The notes below the pieces were generated by a model. The model worked only from the letters and a program-made list of their open reading frames with translations, was not told where the DNA came from and searched no databases. Below are positions 17,035 to 25,437 of a stretch of 44,937 nucleotides of DNA, piece by piece; the first letter of the stretch is position 1, and every line of letters starts with the position of its first letter. This DNA is from CAYTTR01 sp964440805 (GTDB lineage Bacteria > Acidobacteriota > Aminicenantia > Aminicenantales > Aminicenantaceae), in NCBI GenBank assembly GCA_964440805.1, contig CAYTTR010000022.1, positions 1 to 44,937 on the forward strand, in the 5' to 3' direction. The position numbers and the translations under genes are program-made.

Positions 17035-17287
17035 TTTCCTTTAAACGGTCCCTTTGGGATGCATCAAATGGCACCTGTTTAATTTCTCCGGATTCTTCCT
17101 TGAGAAGGGTTTCAACTTTTTTTTCAGCTTTCTCCAGCTCGCTTCTAAGAAACCTTGCCAGTTTAACACCTTCCTCAAAAAGACTCAAGGACTGGTCCAG
17201 AGAGAGGTTGCCTTCTTCCAATTTTTCCACAATTTTTTCCAGCTCGGCTAAGGCTTTTTCAAAGTTAAGCTCCTTTATATCTTTCAT
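16976..17287 (-). CDS. xseB: Exodeoxyribonuclease VII small subunit
   Basis: Small helical subunit that binds XseA to form exonuclease VII, which degrades single-stranded DNA. The family signature FEKALAELEKIVEKLEEGNL is followed by SLDQSLSLFEEGVKLAR. At 103 aa it is longer than the usual 60-80 aa, because of a charged C-terminal tail ending DEDIPF. It overlaps xseA by 4 bp (ATGA) upstream and ispA downstream. Confidence 0.9.
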   Translation of the reverse strand: MKDIKELNFEKALAELEKIVEKLEEGNLSLDQSLSLFEEGVKLARFLRSELEKAEKKVETLLKEESGEIKQVPFDASQRDRLKENGEKEGKEETNREDEDIPF

Positions 17288-18618
17288 TGTTTCTCCTTCG
17301 AAAACCGGAATTCTATTTTTTTGTCCGGATCAATTTCCCGGACCAGGCAGGTAATTTCTCCCCTGAAAAATGAAACCTGGACTTCTTCCTCAGGCAATAT
17401 TTCTGAAGCCTCCTTAATAATCCGGTTATCCTTCCAGCAGAGAGTGTATCCCTTTTTTAGAATGCTTAAAGGACTTAAGTTATCAAGCTCACCAGATAAA
17501 TTCTCCCATTTTGATTGGAGCCGCTGGAGAAGCCGCTGGAGATAACCGGTCATTTTTTCCTCGAGGAGAATGGTCCGGGATTTCCCATCTGATATTTTTC
17601 TTTGAAGATTCTGGATGGCTCTCCTGGACTTGCTGTCCAGTTCATCTGCTCGCTGTTCCAGGTTCAAAAGACGGATCCTGAAATTCTGGAAAGCCCGGTG
17701 CCGGATCAAATTAAACAGCTTATGCCTCAACTCCTGGAGAGATGACTGAAGCCTGTGCTGAAGCCGCCTTTCCAGGTTTTCGATCCTTTCCACAAAAGCT
17801 TCTTCTTTTTCAATAACCATTTCTGCTGCTGCAGAAGGAGTGGAAGCCCGGATATCCGCAACAAAATCAGCAATAGTAAAATCAATTTCATGACCAACGG
17901 CTGAGATCACCGGAACGGGACAGCGAAAAATCGCCCGGGCTACTCTTTCCTCATTAAAAGCCCATAAATCCTCAAGGGAACCTCCGCCCCTGCCCACAAT
18001 TATTACATCAATGTCAGGAAGCTTTCCCAGATAGTCAATACCCTTTTCAATTTCCTCAGCGGCTCCCTCCCCTTGAACCTTGACCGGATAGATAAGGATG
18101 TGCAGCTTGGCAAAGCGTCTTTCCAGTGTTCGCAGGATATCAACAATAGCTGCCCCCTTAGGAGAAGTAATCAAACCTACTTTTTTGGGAAGAAGGGGAA
18201 GCTTTTTTTTCAGCTCAGCATCAAAGAGGCCTTCCTTCTTCAGTTTTTCCTTTAACTGCTCAAATGCGAGTTGAAGGGCTCCTTTCCCCTTGGGAATAGC
18301 CTCTTCCACAATAAGCTGATATTCTCCCCGGGGTTCATAAACATTGATTGAACCCCGGCAAACGATTTTCAAACCATCCTTGAGTTCAAAGGGAATCCTT
18401 CTGGCTGCTGAGCGGAAAAGGACAGCCCTTAGCTGGGACCTTTCGTCTTTCATAGTAAAATAAACATGACCGGAATGGTGCTCATGGTGGTTGGAGACTT
18501 CCCCTTCTATCCAAATCAGAGGGAACCTGTTTTCCAGCTCTTTTTTAATGAGGGAGGTTATTTCGGAAACTGTATAAATTCTGGTTTCCGGTTTCAAAGT
18601 ATCAGTCTGTCTGTCCAT
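17284..18618 (-). CDS. xseA: Exodeoxyribonuclease VII large subunit
   Basis: Catalytic subunit of exonuclease VII. It has an N-terminal OB fold (IWIEGEVSNHHEHHSGHVYF, AVLFRSAA), the nuclease domain (VGLITSPKGAAIVDIL, IIVGRGGGSLEDLWAFN, ISAVGHEIDFTIADFVAD) and long C-terminal helices. At 444 aa the length is normal. The start overlaps the ymdB stop by 17 bp, and the stop overlaps xseB by 4 bp, so the subunits are coupled. Confidence 0.94.
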   Translation of the reverse strand: MDRQTDTLKPETRIYTVSEITSLIKKELENRFPLIWIEGEVSNHHEHHSGHVYFTMKDERSQLRAVLFRSAARRIPFELKDGLKIVCRGSINVYEPRGEYQLIVEEAIPKGKGALQLAFEQLKEKLKKEGLFDAELKKKLPLLPKKVGLITSPKGAAIVDILRTLERRFAKLHILIYPVKVQGEGAAEEIEKGIDYLGKLPDIDVIIVGRGGGSLEDLWAFNEERVARAIFRCPVPVISAVGHEIDFTIADFVADIRASTPSAAAEMVIEKEEAFVERIENLERRLQHRLQSSLQELRHKLFNLIRHRAFQNFRIRLLNLEQRADELDSKSRRAIQNLQRKISDGKSRTILLEEKMTGYLQRLLQRLQSKWENLSGELDNLSPLSILKKGYTLCWKDNRIIKEASEILPEEEVQVSFFRGEITCLVREIDPDKKIEFRFSKEKQ

Positions 18619-19408
18619 TTTCTTCCATAATAATTTCCTGCCTTATATCCAGGGCTTTCCCCGTAGAAGCATCAATTTCCAGGAAAACAGCATTGATAAT
18701 CAGGCTTTTCTTCTCAGGCTCAAATCTCTGCGGCCGACCGGTGAGGAACCTTTCAAGGGCCTGATCTTTCTTTAATCCGATGACCGAATTATACCCTCCC
18801 ACCATTCCAATGTCGGTAATAAAAGCAGTGCCGCCGGGAAGAATACGGGCATCGGCTGTAGGAACATGAGTATGGGTGCCCAAAACAGCAGAAACCCGTC
18901 CGTTTAGGTACCAGGCCAGGGCCTGTTTTTCAGACGACGCCTCGGCATGGAAATCAACCACTACCACCGGAGTTTGTTCCCGCAACCTACTCACTTCCTG
19001 GTCAGCAGCTTTAAAAGGACAGTCAATTGGTTCCATAAAAACACGTCCTTGCAGGTTCAGAAAAGCGACTTTATTTTCTTCCTCATCCTTAACAACAGTA
19101 GCCCCCAGTCCTGGATTGGGCAGAGGATAATTAGCAGGACGAAGGAGGCGGTGCTCCTGGTCGAGATAGGGAATGATTTCTTTCTTATCCCAAACATGGT
19201 TGCCGGAGGTAAGGATATCAACCAACTCAAAAAGTTCAGCTGCTACGCGGCTGGTGATCCCGATTCCGCCGGCAGCATTTTCACCATTAGCTACAATAAT
19301 AGTAGGAGAATACTTCTCTTTAAGTCGAGAAAGATAAGACCTTAAAACATTCCTTCCCGGCCTTCCTATGATATCACCGAAGAACAGCAGCCTGACTTTA
19401 CCTGGCAT
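18602..19408 (-). CDS. ymdB: YmdB-type metallophosphoesterase
   Basis: Calcineurin-like phosphodiesterase of the TIGR00282/YmdB family; the Bacillus member hydrolyses 2',3'-cyclic nucleotides and affects biofilm and RNA turnover. Metal-binding motifs are FFGDIIGRPGR, ANGENAAGG, SGNHVWDK, VDFHAE and GTHTHVPTAD. The length of 268 aa is typical. As in Firmicutes it lies directly after RNase Y, overlapping it by 11 bp. The ribosome site is weak, so it probably depends on coupling to rny. Confidence 0.9.
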   Translation of the reverse strand: MPGKVRLLFFGDIIGRPGRNVLRSYLSRLKEKYSPTIIVANGENAAGGIGITSRVAAELFELVDILTSGNHVWDKKEIIPYLDQEHRLLRPANYPLPNPGLGATVVKDEEENKVAFLNLQGRVFMEPIDCPFKAADQEVSRLREQTPVVVVDFHAEASSEKQALAWYLNGRVSAVLGTHTHVPTADARILPGGTAFITDIGMVGGYNSVIGLKKDQALERFLTGRPQRFEPEKKSLIINAVFLEIDASTGKALDIRQEIIMEENGQTD

Positions 19409-20960
19409 ATTCGACAGCTCTCATTTCCCGGATGACAGTCACTTTAATCTGGCCTGGGTAATCCAGCTCATCCTTGATTTTACGGGCGATATCTTTGGCT
19501 ACAAAAGATGCCCTCTCATCTGTAATCTTCTGGCTTTCCACAATGATTCTTATTTCCCTTCCCGCCTGAAGGGCAAATGATTTGGCTACACCATCAAAGG
19601 AATTGGCAATCTCTTCCAGCTTCTCCAGTCTTTTTATATAAGTCTCCAATAATTCCCGCCTGGCTCCGGGACGGGCTGCCGATAGAGTATCAGCCGCTTG
19701 AACCAGGACTGCTTCTATGGTGGGAAAATCAACATCCCGGTGGTGAGAAGCAATCGCCTGAATGACTGCATCAGACTCTCCATGTTTTTTGGCCAATTCC
19801 ACGCTTAATTCAGTATGGGTGCCCTCCACTTCTTTGTCTACAGCTTTTCCTATATCATGGAGCAGGCCGGCCCGAAGGGCCACATTTTCATTAACCTCTA
19901 ACTCTTTGGCCATTAGGGCGGAAAGGTAAGCCACCTCCTTGGAATGCTGAAGAACATTCTGGCCATAGCTTGTTCGGTATTTCAACTTGCCCAGAAGTTT
20001 AATCAACTCCGGATGAAGGTCCTGAAGCCTGAGCTCTAAAATAACAGATTCTCCTTCCTGCTTGATTTTTGTCTCCAGTTCTTCCTTAACTCCTTCCACT
20101 ACTTCCTCAATCCTGGCAGGATGAATCCTCCCGTCCATAACCAGTTTCTCAATGGCCATCCTGGCCATTTCCCGCCGAACCGGATCAAAGCTCGAAAGAA
20201 TCACTGCCTCGGGAGTATCATCGACAATGATATCCACTCCGGTCGCCAGCTCTAAGGCTCTGATGTTACGGCCTTCGCGGCCGATAATCCTGCCTTTCAT
20301 GTCATCGGAGGGAAGGTCAACCACAGAAACCGTGGTCTCCACTACATGTTCAGCCGCTGAGCGTTGAATAGCTTGACTGATTATTTCCCTGGCGATTGCC
20401 TGTCCTTTTTCTTTGGTTTCCTCTTCTATCCGCCTCAAGGTTTGCACTGATTCCAGCTTGGCCTCGTCCTCAATGCGTTTCTGTAGTTCTTTCTTGGCCT
20501 CTTCCTGGCTCATATGAGACACTTGTTCCAGCTCCTCGATTATCCTCTGAAACTTCCTTTCATACTCAGTCTCTTTCTCCCCAAGTTCCTTTTCTTTGAG
20601 GTAAATCTTTTTCTCCTTGGCTGTAAAATCTCTTTCTTTCCTGTCCAGAATCTGATATTTTCGCTCAAGGTTTTCTTCTTTCCGGACTAAGCGGCGTTCC
20701 ATTTCGTTGAGTTTTCGCTGCTGGTTCCGGGTTTGCCTTTCAAATTCCGTCTTTAGCCTTATGTGTTTTTCTTTTGCCTCCAAAGAGGCTTCCTTTTTAA
20801 TCTTTTCAGCCTCAGACCGGGACTGCTCTAAAATCTGCTGAGCTTCCTGTTTAACCTTGAAAAAAAATTTCTCCCCTGAAGCCTTTTGATAAAAAAGAAA
20901 AACCACGATCCCTATCAGAACAAGGACCGCGGCCCCGAGAATCCATGTTAATTCAGTCAC
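19398..20960 (-). CDS. rny: Ribonuclease Y
   Basis: Membrane-anchored endoribonuclease that starts mRNA decay. An N-terminal membrane helix (WILGAAVLVLIGIVVFLFY) is followed by a long charged coiled coil (about residues 30-200), a KH domain (GRIIGREGRNIRALE) and an HD domain (LRAGLLHDIGKAVD). At 520 aa it is full length. It starts at a GTG (20960) whose Shine-Dalgarno, GGAGG, lies in a hairpin (20961-20989). The presence of RNase Y together with RNase R (rnr) indicates how mRNA is degraded here. Confidence 0.95.
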   Translation of the reverse strand: MTELTWILGAAVLVLIGIVVFLFYQKASGEKFFFKVKQEAQQILEQSRSEAEKIKKEASLEAKEKHIRLKTEFERQTRNQQRKLNEMERRLVRKEENLERKYQILDRKERDFTAKEKKIYLKEKELGEKETEYERKFQRIIEELEQVSHMSQEEAKKELQKRIEDEAKLESVQTLRRIEEETKEKGQAIAREIISQAIQRSAAEHVVETTVSVVDLPSDDMKGRIIGREGRNIRALELATGVDIIVDDTPEAVILSSFDPVRREMARMAIEKLVMDGRIHPARIEEVVEGVKEELETKIKQEGESVILELRLQDLHPELIKLLGKLKYRTSYGQNVLQHSKEVAYLSALMAKELEVNENVALRAGLLHDIGKAVDKEVEGTHTELSVELAKKHGESDAVIQAIASHHRDVDFPTIEAVLVQAADTLSAARPGARRELLETYIKRLEKLEEIANSFDGVAKSFALQAGREIRIIVESQKITDERASFVAKDIARKIKDELDYPGQIKVTVIREMRAVEYAR

Positions 20961-20990
20961 TTTGACTCCCTCCTTCCAGGAGCGTCAAAG
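20961..20990 (-). promoter_or_regulatory. Hairpin enclosing the rny ribosome-binding site
   Basis: On the minus strand TTTGAC pairs perfectly with GTCAAA immediately before the GTG start, and CTCC pairs with GGAG inside it. The Shine-Dalgarno GGAGG is therefore within the stem. It lies at the end of a leader of about 160 nt after zapA. Folding would lower translation of rny. Whether a ligand, a protein or RNase Y cleavage opens it is not known. Confidence 0.5.
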
Positions 20991-21120
20991 GAGAGGAAAG
21001 TCAGGGAGGCAATAAAATTTTCACATATCGCTAATCAGCTTGTAAAGACAACGGCAGGAAAACTTGCCAGGGTTAAATGTTCTTATACCGTTATTCCAGT
21101 TTATGATTACCTGGAAAATT

Positions 21121-21450
21121 TTATTCCGTGAGTTTTCCTGCTTCTTTGTATGTATTTTCATCTTTGAAGATATTGTCCTCCAGACTTTCAATCTCTGTTT
21201 CCATTTGCCCCAGAACTTCGCACATTTCATCCAGCTTTTTCTGAGTGAGGAAGTATTCATCGGCGATATTTAAAGCAGCCAGTACTGCTATTTTCGCACT
21301 TTCTGCTGATTTTGATTTCACAGCTACCTCACGCATTTTCTGGTCAACGTACGAAGTCAAGTGGCTTATGTACTTCTCATCCTCTTCTCCTTTGACCCGA
21401 ATTCTATACTTCTGTCCGTAAATTTCGATATCCAGGACTTTATCAATCAT
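21121..21450 (-). CDS. zapA: Cell division protein ZapA
   Basis: Small FtsZ-associated protein that bundles protofilaments at the division ring. The N-terminal globular part shows the family pattern (VLDIEIYGQKYRIRVKGEED, YISHLTSYVDQKM, IAVLAALNIADEYF), followed by a C-terminal coiled coil. The length of 109 aa is normal. The start overlaps the stop of the preceding coiled-coil gene as ATGA. The two are probably made in fixed ratio. Confidence 0.88.
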   Translation of the reverse strand: MIDKVLDIEIYGQKYRIRVKGEEDEKYISHLTSYVDQKMREVAVKSKSAESAKIAVLAALNIADEYFLTQKKLDEMCEVLGQMETEIESLEDNIFKDENTYKEAGKLTE

Positions 21451-21707
21451 ATCCCTAATTTATCAATTTGATTTATAATGGCGTCGATTTTCCCCTTGAC
21501 AAGCTCTCTTTCTTCCTGGAACTTCTTTACTTCTCCATCGAGCCTGACCATTTTCTCGGCCTGATCTTCATAACTTTTCTTCATTGCCTTGAGCTCCCGA
21601 ACCTGTTCTTTAAGGCTTTCGTTTTCAGAAGTAAGCTTGTTTATATAATTTACAACTTGGGAAATCTTACTCTCTAAAATTTTAATTCTTTCCAGTTCAC
21701 TTGTCAA
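21447..21707 (-). CDS. Small coiled-coil protein upstream of zapA (ZapB-like)
   Basis: An 86-aa protein that is almost entirely heptad-patterned coiled coil (KILESKISQVVNYINKLTSE, LKEQVRELKAMKKSYEDQ, ERELVKGKIDAIINQIDKL). It is encoded directly before zapA with a 4-bp overlap and overlaps the end of pheT by 11 bp. Size, coiled-coil nature and neighbourhood suggest a divisome partner resembling ZapB. Sequence alone does not prove this, because coiled coils look alike. Confidence 0.75.
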   Translation of the reverse strand: MTSELERIKILESKISQVVNYINKLTSENESLKEQVRELKAMKKSYEDQAEKMVRLDGEVKKFQEERELVKGKIDAIINQIDKLGI

Positions 21708-23757
21708 TTTTTCCTCCTTCCCTCAATTGAAAACCAAAGTCAACCATTAATATCTTGATAATTTTTTCCATCAAAACATCAATTTCATCAGTAGTCAAAG
21801 TTCGCTGGGAATGACGGAAGGTGAAGCGGAATGATAAACTTACTTTCCCTTCAGGAAGTGAAGTTCCAGCGAAGCGGTCGTAAAGCTCAAACTCTTCCAG
21901 ATAAGGAAGGGATTTTTTCCTCAGGGATGAAACGATGTCTTGAAAAACATGATTCTCATCGGCCAGAAAGGAGACATCCCGGACTACAGAAGGAAATTTC
22001 CCTAAGGATCGAAGCTGAAATACCTGTCTTTGTTTGTCCAGCAAACTCTTTAAATTTATTTCTGCTGCCCAAACTCTATTCTTCAAAGAAAAGCCCTCCC
22101 TGATTTCCTCGCTCAAAAGGCCAACAAAACCAATGGATTGCCCCTTGACCAGTAACTGCAAAGAATATTCTGGCTCGAAAAAAGGATGATTTTCTTTTTG
22201 AAAAAGAAAAGGCTCAAAGCGAAGCCAGTGCAAAAGGGCTTCACAGGCTCCTTTTATCCGGAAAAAATCTGTTTCTTCTTGTTTCTCTTGCCAATTCTGG
22301 GCTCCGAACAAACCGGTAGAAAGCAAGGAAAGCATCAGCTGTTCCATTGTCTCCTCGTTTTTCCATAAATAGATCTTTCCCATTTCAAAAATATGAACCC
22401 CTCCATAGCCCCTGTTCATATTCCAGGTTACTGTCTCCAGCAAGCCAGGCAATAAGGAAGTCCGGAGAAGGGAGGCTTTTGAAGAAACAGGATTTCTTAT
22501 CTCAACAGGTTTCATTCCAGCTGAAAACACTTTCTCGCTGTCTTTATCCATGAAACTGAAATTCACAACCTCATTGAAACCATAGTGAAATAAAATACTT
22601 CTAATTTTACTTGTAGTTTTCCTGATTAGAGACGGAGGTGGTTCAAGAGATTTTTGGGGAGGTAGAGTGGCTGGGATTTTACTATAACCATAAAAACGGG
22701 CGGTTTCCTCTATTAGGTCTGCTTCTCTTTCGATATCCACCCGGTGAAAGGGGACCTGGATTTTCCAGAGCCCGGTTTGCTCACGGGTAACAGTAAATTC
22801 CAATCTTCTGAGAATATCCTCTATTTCACTATCTGGAACATCCACTCCTAAAAGATCAGTAATTCGGTGTTGTCGAAGAATCAGAGTTTTTTTCTTTCGA
22901 GGTTTTGGATAAACATCAAAAACTCCTCTGGTGCCTTTACCTCCCATCTGGGTTAATATGGAGGCAGCCATCTGAGCAGCCTGGGGAGCCACAGAAATAT
23001 CTGCCCCTCTCTCAAAGCGATAAGAAGCATCTGTTTGAATCCCCAGCTCTTTGGCTGTCTTTCGTATGGAAACCGGAGAAAAATAAGCGCTTTCTATGAA
23101 CACATCGTTAGTTTTTTCAGTCACAGCGGATTCCTGGCCACCGACAATTCCCGCCAAGGCTACTGGTTTTCTTTCATCTGCAATAACCAGCATATCTGTG
23201 GACAAGGTTTCTACTTTGTCATCAAGAGTCTTTAAAGACTCTCCCTTGTTGGCCCGTCTGACAATAATTTTTTCTCCCTCAAGCCGAGAGAGATCAAAGG
23301 CATGGATGGGCTGGGCGGTGGAAAAAAGGATGTAATTGGTGACATCAACTACATTATTCACTGGATTTAATCCCATGGAACGGATTCTCCGGACCAACCA
23401 CTCTGGCGAAGGACCGACTGGAACATCCCTGATCACCAGGCCGCAATATCGGGGACATAGAGTTTCTTCATGGATCTGAATATCTACCACAGCTTCTGTC
23501 TTCTCCCCACTCTCCGAAACCGGCCAGTTTTCCTCAGTTAACTGCCTTTTTAAAGCGGCTGCCAGCTCTCTGGCAACTCCGATATGACCAAGAGTATCCG
23601 GTCTATTCGCATAAGTCTCCATATCAAGTATTATATCTCCATCCCTCTCTTTCCAATCGTCTACAACCAGGCCAATGTTGTTAAAAATTTCGATCAACTG
23701 GGAAGGATCCTCATCCCATTTAATATACTGTTTGAGCCAATCCAGACTGATTTTCAT
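21697..23757 (-). CDS. pheT: Phenylalanine-tRNA ligase beta subunit lacking the tRNA-binding OB domain
   Basis: Beta subunit of the alpha2beta2 PheRS, involved in tRNA binding and editing of Tyr-tRNA-Phe. The N-terminus MKISLDWLKQYI runs directly from NNIGLVVDD into DIILDMETYANRPDTLGHIG. In the usual protein about 110 residues of EMAP/OB-type tRNA-binding domain lie there. B3/B4 editing (GLNPVNNVVDVTNYIL), B5 (HRITDLLGV), the catalytic-like core and the C-terminal FDX-ACB domain (FPSVVRDVSFLADE) are all present. The length of 686 aa against about 800 aa fits loss of that one domain. Overlaps pheS by 4 bp (ATGA). Confidence 0.94.
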   Translation of the reverse strand: MKISLDWLKQYIKWDEDPSQLIEIFNNIGLVVDDWKERDGDIILDMETYANRPDTLGHIGVARELAAALKRQLTEENWPVSESGEKTEAVVDIQIHEETLCPRYCGLVIRDVPVGPSPEWLVRRIRSMGLNPVNNVVDVTNYILFSTAQPIHAFDLSRLEGEKIIVRRANKGESLKTLDDKVETLSTDMLVIADERKPVALAGIVGGQESAVTEKTNDVFIESAYFSPVSIRKTAKELGIQTDASYRFERGADISVAPQAAQMAASILTQMGGKGTRGVFDVYPKPRKKKTLILRQHRITDLLGVDVPDSEIEDILRRLEFTVTREQTGLWKIQVPFHRVDIEREADLIEETARFYGYSKIPATLPPQKSLEPPPSLIRKTTSKIRSILFHYGFNEVVNFSFMDKDSEKVFSAGMKPVEIRNPVSSKASLLRTSLLPGLLETVTWNMNRGYGGVHIFEMGKIYLWKNEETMEQLMLSLLSTGLFGAQNWQEKQEETDFFRIKGACEALLHWLRFEPFLFQKENHPFFEPEYSLQLLVKGQSIGFVGLLSEEIREGFSLKNRVWAAEINLKSLLDKQRQVFQLRSLGKFPSVVRDVSFLADENHVFQDIVSSLRKKSLPYLEEFELYDRFAGTSLPEGKVSLSFRFTFRHSQRTLTTDEIDVLMEKIIKILMVDFGFQLREGGKIDK

Positions 23758-24794
23758 TTTCTTATAAACTGCCTGATAAACCTTAAATCGTTTTCATAAA
23801 AGCTTCTCAAATCAGAAATCTGATAAGCGAACATAGCTGTTCGGTCTATACCCATTCCAAAAGCGAATCCGGAAAATTTTTCCGGATCTATATTCACATT
23901 CTTTAGAACTTGTGGATCAACCATGCCCGCTCCAAGAATCTCGATCCAGCCGCTTCCTTTGCACACCCGGCATTCATTTTCCTCCCCTAAGCAGACAGGA
24001 CAACTGATATCTACTTCAGCCGAAGGTTCTGTGAAGGGAAAAAAACTTGGCCGGAATCTGATTTTAAGTTTTTCGCTGAACATTCTTTTAAGAAAATGCT
24101 CCAGAGTTCCCTTAAGATGAGAAAAAGTAATGCCTGCATCAACCACCAGTCCCTCAACCTGGAAAAACATGGGAAGATGAGTAGGGTCAGGAGTTTCTTT
24201 CCGGTAGACCTTGCCGGGTATGATAATCCTGATAGGAGGCTTCCTCTTTTCCATTACCCGAATCTGGACAGGTGAAGTATGTGTCCGCAGAAGAAGATTA
24301 TCATCCCCTTCAATATAAAGAGTGTCCCAATCATCCCGGGCAGGATGATGGGGAGGAAAATTCAAGGCCTCAAAGTTGTAGTAATCAGTTTCGATCTCAG
24401 GCCCGTCTTCGATGGAGAAACCCATATGAAGGAAAATCTCCTCGATCTCCCTTTGAAAATTAAGGATAGGATGGGGTGCTCCCCACTGGATTCGTCTTCC
24501 TGGCAGGGTAAAATCGATTCTGGGGAGATCTTTTTCAGCTGATTTTAACGAGGACTGTAGATCCTCCAGCCTTGTCTGAACAAAATTTTTCAACTCGTTG
24601 AGCAGTTTTCCTGGCAGGGGTTTATCCTCGGGAGTAAGATTCCTAAATTCCTCAAAAAGACGGGTTAGATAGCCTTTTTTGCGGCTGAGAAACAGGTTCC
24701 GGAGCTCTTGCAACTCCTGTTCGTTTCTGACTCTGGCAGATTCTTCCTCGAATCTTTCCCTTAGATTCTCTATTTTCTTCCTGAGTTCATTCAT
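23754..24794 (-). CDS. pheS: Phenylalanine-tRNA ligase alpha subunit
   Basis: Catalytic subunit of PheRS. An N-terminal coiled coil (about residues 1-90) binds tRNA-Phe. The class II core has LPGRRIQWGAPHP, motif 2 (GKVYRKETPDPTHLPMFFQ) and motif 3 (FAFGMGIDRTAMFAY). A cysteine-rich insert, CPVCLGEENECRVCKGSGW, precedes ILGAGMVDPQVL, as in many bacterial PheS proteins. At 346 aa it is full length. It lies 15 nt after rplT, and its stop overlaps pheT, as expected for an obligate complex. Confidence 0.95.
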   Translation of the reverse strand: MNELRKKIENLRERFEEESARVRNEQELQELRNLFLSRKKGYLTRLFEEFRNLTPEDKPLPGKLLNELKNFVQTRLEDLQSSLKSAEKDLPRIDFTLPGRRIQWGAPHPILNFQREIEEIFLHMGFSIEDGPEIETDYYNFEALNFPPHHPARDDWDTLYIEGDDNLLLRTHTSPVQIRVMEKRKPPIRIIIPGKVYRKETPDPTHLPMFFQVEGLVVDAGITFSHLKGTLEHFLKRMFSEKLKIRFRPSFFPFTEPSAEVDISCPVCLGEENECRVCKGSGWIEILGAGMVDPQVLKNVNIDPEKFSGFAFGMGIDRTAMFAYQISDLRSFYENDLRFIRQFIRK

Positions 24795-24809
24795 TGACCA
24801 AAAAGCCGC

Positions 24810-25166
24810 TCAGTTGGCTACTCCTTTGACTTGCTGAACAAGCTGTTGAAATGTTTTTGGGGAATTAACAGCCAGGTCAGCTAAAATCTTCCGGTCAAGC
24901 TGGATATTTTTTTGCTGTAATCCGTGAATGAACTGATTATAACTCATTCCATTAGTCTCGGCAGCTGCCTTAATCCGAATTATCCATAACCTTCTGAATT
25001 CTCTTTTCCGGGTTCTCCTGTCTCTGTAAGCATATTGCAGGGCTTTTTCCACGGCCTCTTTAGCGGTTTTGTAGTTGTGACTCCGGGCTCCCCAGTAGCC
25101 TTTGGCTTGTTTGAGGATCTTGGCCCGTCTTTTTCTTTTTTTACTACCTCTTTTTACTCTTGGCAT
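24810..25166 (-). CDS. rplT: 50S ribosomal protein L20
   Basis: A 118-aa ribosomal protein needed for early 50S assembly, binding 23S rRNA. It is very basic, with the conserved N-terminus MPRVKRGSKKRKRRAKILKQ, GYWGARSHNYKTAKEAVEKA and the C-terminal half ILADLAVNSPKTFQQLV. It lies 70 nt after rpmI in the classic infC-rpmI-rplT order and just before pheS. In E. coli and Bacillus L20 represses this operon; the basis for that here is not visible by eye. Confidence 0.96.
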   Translation of the reverse strand: MPRVKRGSKKRKRRAKILKQAKGYWGARSHNYKTAKEAVEKALQYAYRDRRTRKREFRRLWIIRIKAAAETNGMSYNQFIHGLQQKNIQLDRKILADLAVNSPKTFQQLVQQVKGVAN

Positions 25167-25236
25167 TTTTATCTCCTTATTCCATCAACGGGAATGATGT
25201 TTCCCCCCTTAAAACTGCTCCCTGTCCGCAGTAACC

Positions 25237-25437
25237 TCAGAACTCGTAAGGAAGCATTTTTTTGACTTTTTTCCGGTCAGCCCGGCTGAGAAGAGAAGAC
25301 TTCCCCAGGTTCCTTTTCCTTTTGGCAGACTTTTTGGTCAAAATATGGCTTTTATTCGCCTTCTTGTGAAGAACCTTCTTTTTTGCTGTTACCTTGAACC
25401 TCTTTTGGGCTCCTCGATGTGTCTTGAGTTTTGGCAT
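25237..25437 (-). CDS. rpmI: 50S ribosomal protein L35
   Basis: A 66-aa basic protein with the family start MPKLKTHRGAQKRFKVTAKK and the conserved HILTKKSAKRKRNLGKS. Its start at 25437 has AGGAGG 5 nt upstream and lies 86 nt inside the 3' end of infC in another frame. Translation of infC therefore runs over the rpmI initiation site. rplT follows 70 nt downstream. Confidence 0.95.
   Translation of the reverse strand: MPKLKTHRGAQKRFKVTAKKKVLHKKANKSHILTKKSAKRKRNLGKSSLLSRADRKKVKKMLPYEF

Noticed and set aside
20961..21120. 6S RNA after zapA, as in many Proteobacteria
   Set aside because: The interval lacks a closing stem with a large central bubble, and its 3' half is taken up by the rny ribosome-site hairpin.
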